Assembly: GCF_006539725.1 (NCBI RefSeq)
Contig: NZ_BJNO01000031.1
Span: 1-45,463, forward strand
Reading direction: 5' to 3'
Source: Klebsiella terrigena
GTDB taxonomy: Bacteria; Pseudomonadota; Gammaproteobacteria; Enterobacterales; Enterobacteriaceae
Length of the DNA: 45,463 nucleotides
Shown: piece after piece, positions 43,364-45,463 of the stretch
Position numbering within the stretch: the stretch's first letter is position 1
Layout of the letters: each line of letters begins with the position of its first letter
The notes under the pieces: generated by a model
What the model was told of the DNA's origin: nothing
The model's input: only the letters and a program-made list of their open reading frames with translations
Databases searched by the model: none
Made by a program: the position numbers and the translations under genes

Positions 43364-45318
43364 GCCAGTCGTGCAGCCACGGACATATTCACTTCAGCAA
43401 TCATCTCCAGACCCCGGCGGAGCAGCGGCGGATGGCGCGTCGGCTGACGCTGGCGATGATAACTATCGGACTGCTGTTGCTCAGCCTGCTCTGGCGCGCC
43501 GTGGCGCCGGATCAGCCGGCGATCGGCGATATTCTGGCCGGCGTGGCCTGGCTGCTGGTTGCCGTGCCGGTATTTCGCGCCGGCTGGCACAGCCTGCTGC
43601 ATCCGGATCTCCACGGGGTGACCGACCTGCTTATCGTACTGGCGATGCTGGGCGCGTGGGCGCTGGGCGATCTGATGACCGCCGCGCTGCTGCCGGTGAT
43701 CATGATTTTCGGCCATATTCTGGAAGAGCGCAGCGTCATGGGAACCCGCCAGGCCATCGCCGGGCTGAGCAAACTGGCGCATAGCCGGGCGAGACGCCTG
43801 CGCCAGGACGGATCGCTGGAAAATATCGGCAGCCAGCAGCTGCGCCCCGGCGACGTGGTTGAGGTTCGCCCTGGCGATCAAATTCCCGCCGATGGGCAGA
43901 TCCTCTCCGGTAACGCCAGCCTCGATGTGGCGTCCATTACCGGTGAATCGGTGCCGGCGGAGGTCTGCCCCGGAATGTCGGTTTTCGGCGGCACGCTAAA
44001 TCTCAACGGCCTGCTGCGCGTCGAGATTACCCATACGGGCGAGCACTCCACCCTCGGGAAAGTGCTGGCGCTGATGCAGGACGCCGAGCAGGCAAAACCG
44101 CCCATCACCCGAATGCTGGAACGCTACGCCGGACACTATCTGATCCTCGTGCTGCTGATCGCCGCAACGACCTGGTTTTTGACCTACGACAGCCAGGCGA
44201 TGCTGGCGGTGCTGGTCGCGGCCTGCCCCTGCGCCCTGGTGCTCTCCGCCCCGGCCACCTCGATGGCGGGGATCGCGGTGGCTGCCCGGCACGGCATCCT
44301 GATCCGCAACGCGGCCTTCCTTGAGGAGCTGTCGGACGTTGATGCGGTCATTATTGATAAAACCGGCACCCTGACCCAGGGGCGGCTGCGGCTGGTTGAC
44401 GTTATCCCGGCAACCGCGCGCCCTCGCGAGTCTCTGCTGCGGCTGGCCTCGGCGCTGGGCGCGGCGAGTAATCATCCGGTGAGCCGGGCGATGGTTGGCA
44501 CCCTTCCTGCACCTGCACCTGCAGATGATGAAGAGATGACGCTGCGCGACGTGGAGGAGATTCAGGGGCTGGGTGTCGTCGCCACCACCGCTGCCGGCCG
44601 GGCTTTGCTGGGGCGAAAAGAGCTCTTTGACCGCTATCGGATCGCGGTCGCATCGCTCCCCGACCACGACGGCCCGACGGTCGGTCTCGCGGAAGGCGGC
44701 GTTTTTCTCGGCTGGCTGCTGCTCGATGATACGATCCGCCCCGAGGCGCCGGAGGCCATCGGGATGCTGCAAAACCTCGGCATTGGCCGCTTCCTGCTGC
44801 TGACCGGCGATCGTCTGGCCGTCGCGCAGCGCGTGGCGCAACGGACGGGAATCAACGAGCTGGCGGCCGAAATGCTGCCGGCCGAAAAGCTGCAGCAGGT
44901 GCAGCGGGCCGTCAGTGAGGGATGGCGCCCAATGGTGGTTGGCGACGGGATCAACGATGCGCTGGCGCTCAAGGCCGGCGCCGTCGGTATTGCTATGGGC
45001 AGCAACGGCGCCGATATCGCGCTGGCGTCCGCCGACGTGGTGCTGACCGGCAGCGACTTACGCCGTCTGCCGCTGGCGGTAAGGCTCAGTCGCCGATGCC
45101 GCGCCACCCTGCGGGTCAACGTCTTTATCGGCCTTGGCTGGACGATTTTAATCGTAATTGCCGCGGCGATGGGGCTGCTCGGCGCGGCGGGAGCCCTGGT
45201 AGCGGCAATATTGCACAATCTCAGCACCCTGCTGGTGCTGCTGAATACCGGGAGGCTGCTGCAGTTCGATGGCCGACGCGGGAAAGATGAGCGCGCGGGT
45301 AGCGAACCGCGAGGGTAA
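43360..45318 (+). CDS. P1B-type heavy-metal-translocating ATPase
   Basis: A 652-aa metal pump. CPC in AACPCALVLSAPATS (TM6 metal site), TGESVP, DKTGTLTQG (phosphorylated Asp), SNHPVSRA (HP motif) and GDGINDALALK are all present. No N-terminal HMA domain; instead a short Cys/His tail (CSHGHIH). The last helix reads HNLSTLLVLLNTGRL, without the Asp/Glu of ZntA-type Zn/Cd pumps and without the NY/MSSS of Cu pumps, so the ion is uncertain. I start at 43360 because it overlaps the third SPFH gene by ATGA. The co-transcription with three SPFH proteins suggests a scaffolded pump. Confidence 0.92.
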   Translation: MSQSCSHGHIHFSNHLQTPAEQRRMARRLTLAMITIGLLLLSLLWRAVAPDQPAIGDILAGVAWLLVAVPVFRAGWHSLLHPDLHGVTDLLIVLAMLGAWALGDLMTAALLPVIMIFGHILEERSVMGTRQAIAGLSKLAHSRARRLRQDGSLENIGSQQLRPGDVVEVRPGDQIPADGQILSGNASLDVASITGESVPAEVCPGMSVFGGTLNLNGLLRVEITHTGEHSTLGKVLALMQDAEQAKPPITRMLERYAGHYLILVLLIAATTWFLTYDSQAMLAVLVAACPCALVLSAPATSMAGIAVAARHGILIRNAAFLEELSDVDAVIIDKTGTLTQGRLRLVDVIPATARPRESLLRLASALGAASNHPVSRAMVGTLPAPAPADDEEMTLRDVEEIQGLGVVATTAAGRALLGRKELFDRYRIAVASLPDHDGPTVGLAEGGVFLGWLLLDDTIRPEAPEAIGMLQNLGIGRFLLLTGDRLAVAQRVAQRTGINELAAEMLPAEKLQQVQRAVSEGWRPMVVGDGINDALALKAGAVGIAMGSNGADIALASADVVLTGSDLRRLPLAVRLSRRCRATLRVNVFIGLGWTILIVIAAAMGLLGAAGALVAAILHNLSTLLVLLNTGRLLQFDGRRGKDERAGSEPRG

Positions 45319-45423
45319 TAACAGGCGCCCGCCGTCCGAACCCGTTTGAGACCGGGCGCGGGCAGGCGGGAAATCGCGTACGAAGGCCAGTTTCCCCCGT
45401 GAAACGACAGCGCTGCAAACGAC

Positions 45424-45457
45424 AAAAAGCCCGCTTAGTTTCCTAAGCAGGCTTCTT
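45424..45457 (-). terminator. Minus-strand terminator, probably of a tRNA-Asn right of the window
   Basis: On the minus strand a 12-bp stem (AAGCCTGCTTAG, GAAA loop, CTAAGCGGGCTT, one G-U pair) is followed by TTTTT. It is an inverted near-copy of the hairpin at 11317-11350. It would end transcription entering from the right; the last bases (AAATTT on that strand) match the start of the window. A minus-strand tRNA-Asn just outside is the best explanation. Confidence 0.7.
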
Positions 45458-45463
45458 AAATTT

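Noticed and set aside
1-45463. CRISPR array, rRNA, complete tRNA, insertion sequence, integrase
   Set aside because: None seen. Only a 16-nt tRNA fragment is present; no transposase or tyrosine integrase is encoded, and no regularly spaced repeats longer than two copies were found.

Overview
The window looks like a chromosomal segment of a Klebsiella/Raoultella/Enterobacter-type member of the Enterobacterales. It has a near-identical AMP nucleosidase (amn), a PagP lipid A palmitoyltransferase, EmrAB-like and RND pumps, and GC-rich tightly overlapping operons over most of its length. The first ~11.3 kb is clearly AT-richer.

Both edges seem to lie just outside tRNA-Asn genes. Position 1 opens on a tRNA-type intrinsic terminator. 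A 16-nt match to the tRNA-Asn 3' end (the attachment core known from Yersinia HPI/ICEKp islands) sits at 11289-11304, followed by a second terminator of the same type. The window closes on an inverted copy of that terminator. With amn inside, this resembles the E. coli order asnT - amn - asnW(-), so I read 1-11304 as a genomic island in an asn tRNA gene and 11305-45463 as the host segment between two asn tRNAs.

Island (1-11304): a MazF/ChpB-like toxin with its antitoxin, a Ner-like regulator, a decayed satellite-type gene cut by an in-frame TAA, then four same-strand genes (2045-11181): a possible PIN-like protein, a 2092-aa STAND NTPase with an N-terminal Cap4-like nuclease and a long helical C-terminus, and two unrecognised small proteins. 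This looks like an anti-phage operon and is the best candidate here for an undescribed system. Integrase arm-type repeats lie just before attR, but no integrase gene is in the window.

Host segment: a thymidylate kinase-like protein; an HxlR regulator divergent from an NAD(P)-binding oxidoreductase; an HxlR - EmrA - EmrB - FabF operon that looks like resistance to a FabF inhibitor; a HigBA-type toxin-antitoxin pair; a UspG-like protein with a P2-type cation ATPase; a 36-aa membrane peptide; an RND adaptor/pump/acyltransferase operon facing pagP; a nucleoside-recognition (Gate) membrane protein; an alpha/beta hydrolase; amn; a molybdenum hydroxylase operon (fused Mo+FAD subunit, 2Fe-2S subunit, MocA-like cytidylyltransferase); and an operon of three SPFH (HflK/HflC-like) proteins with a P1B metal ATPase, divergent from a small exported Cys-rich protein.
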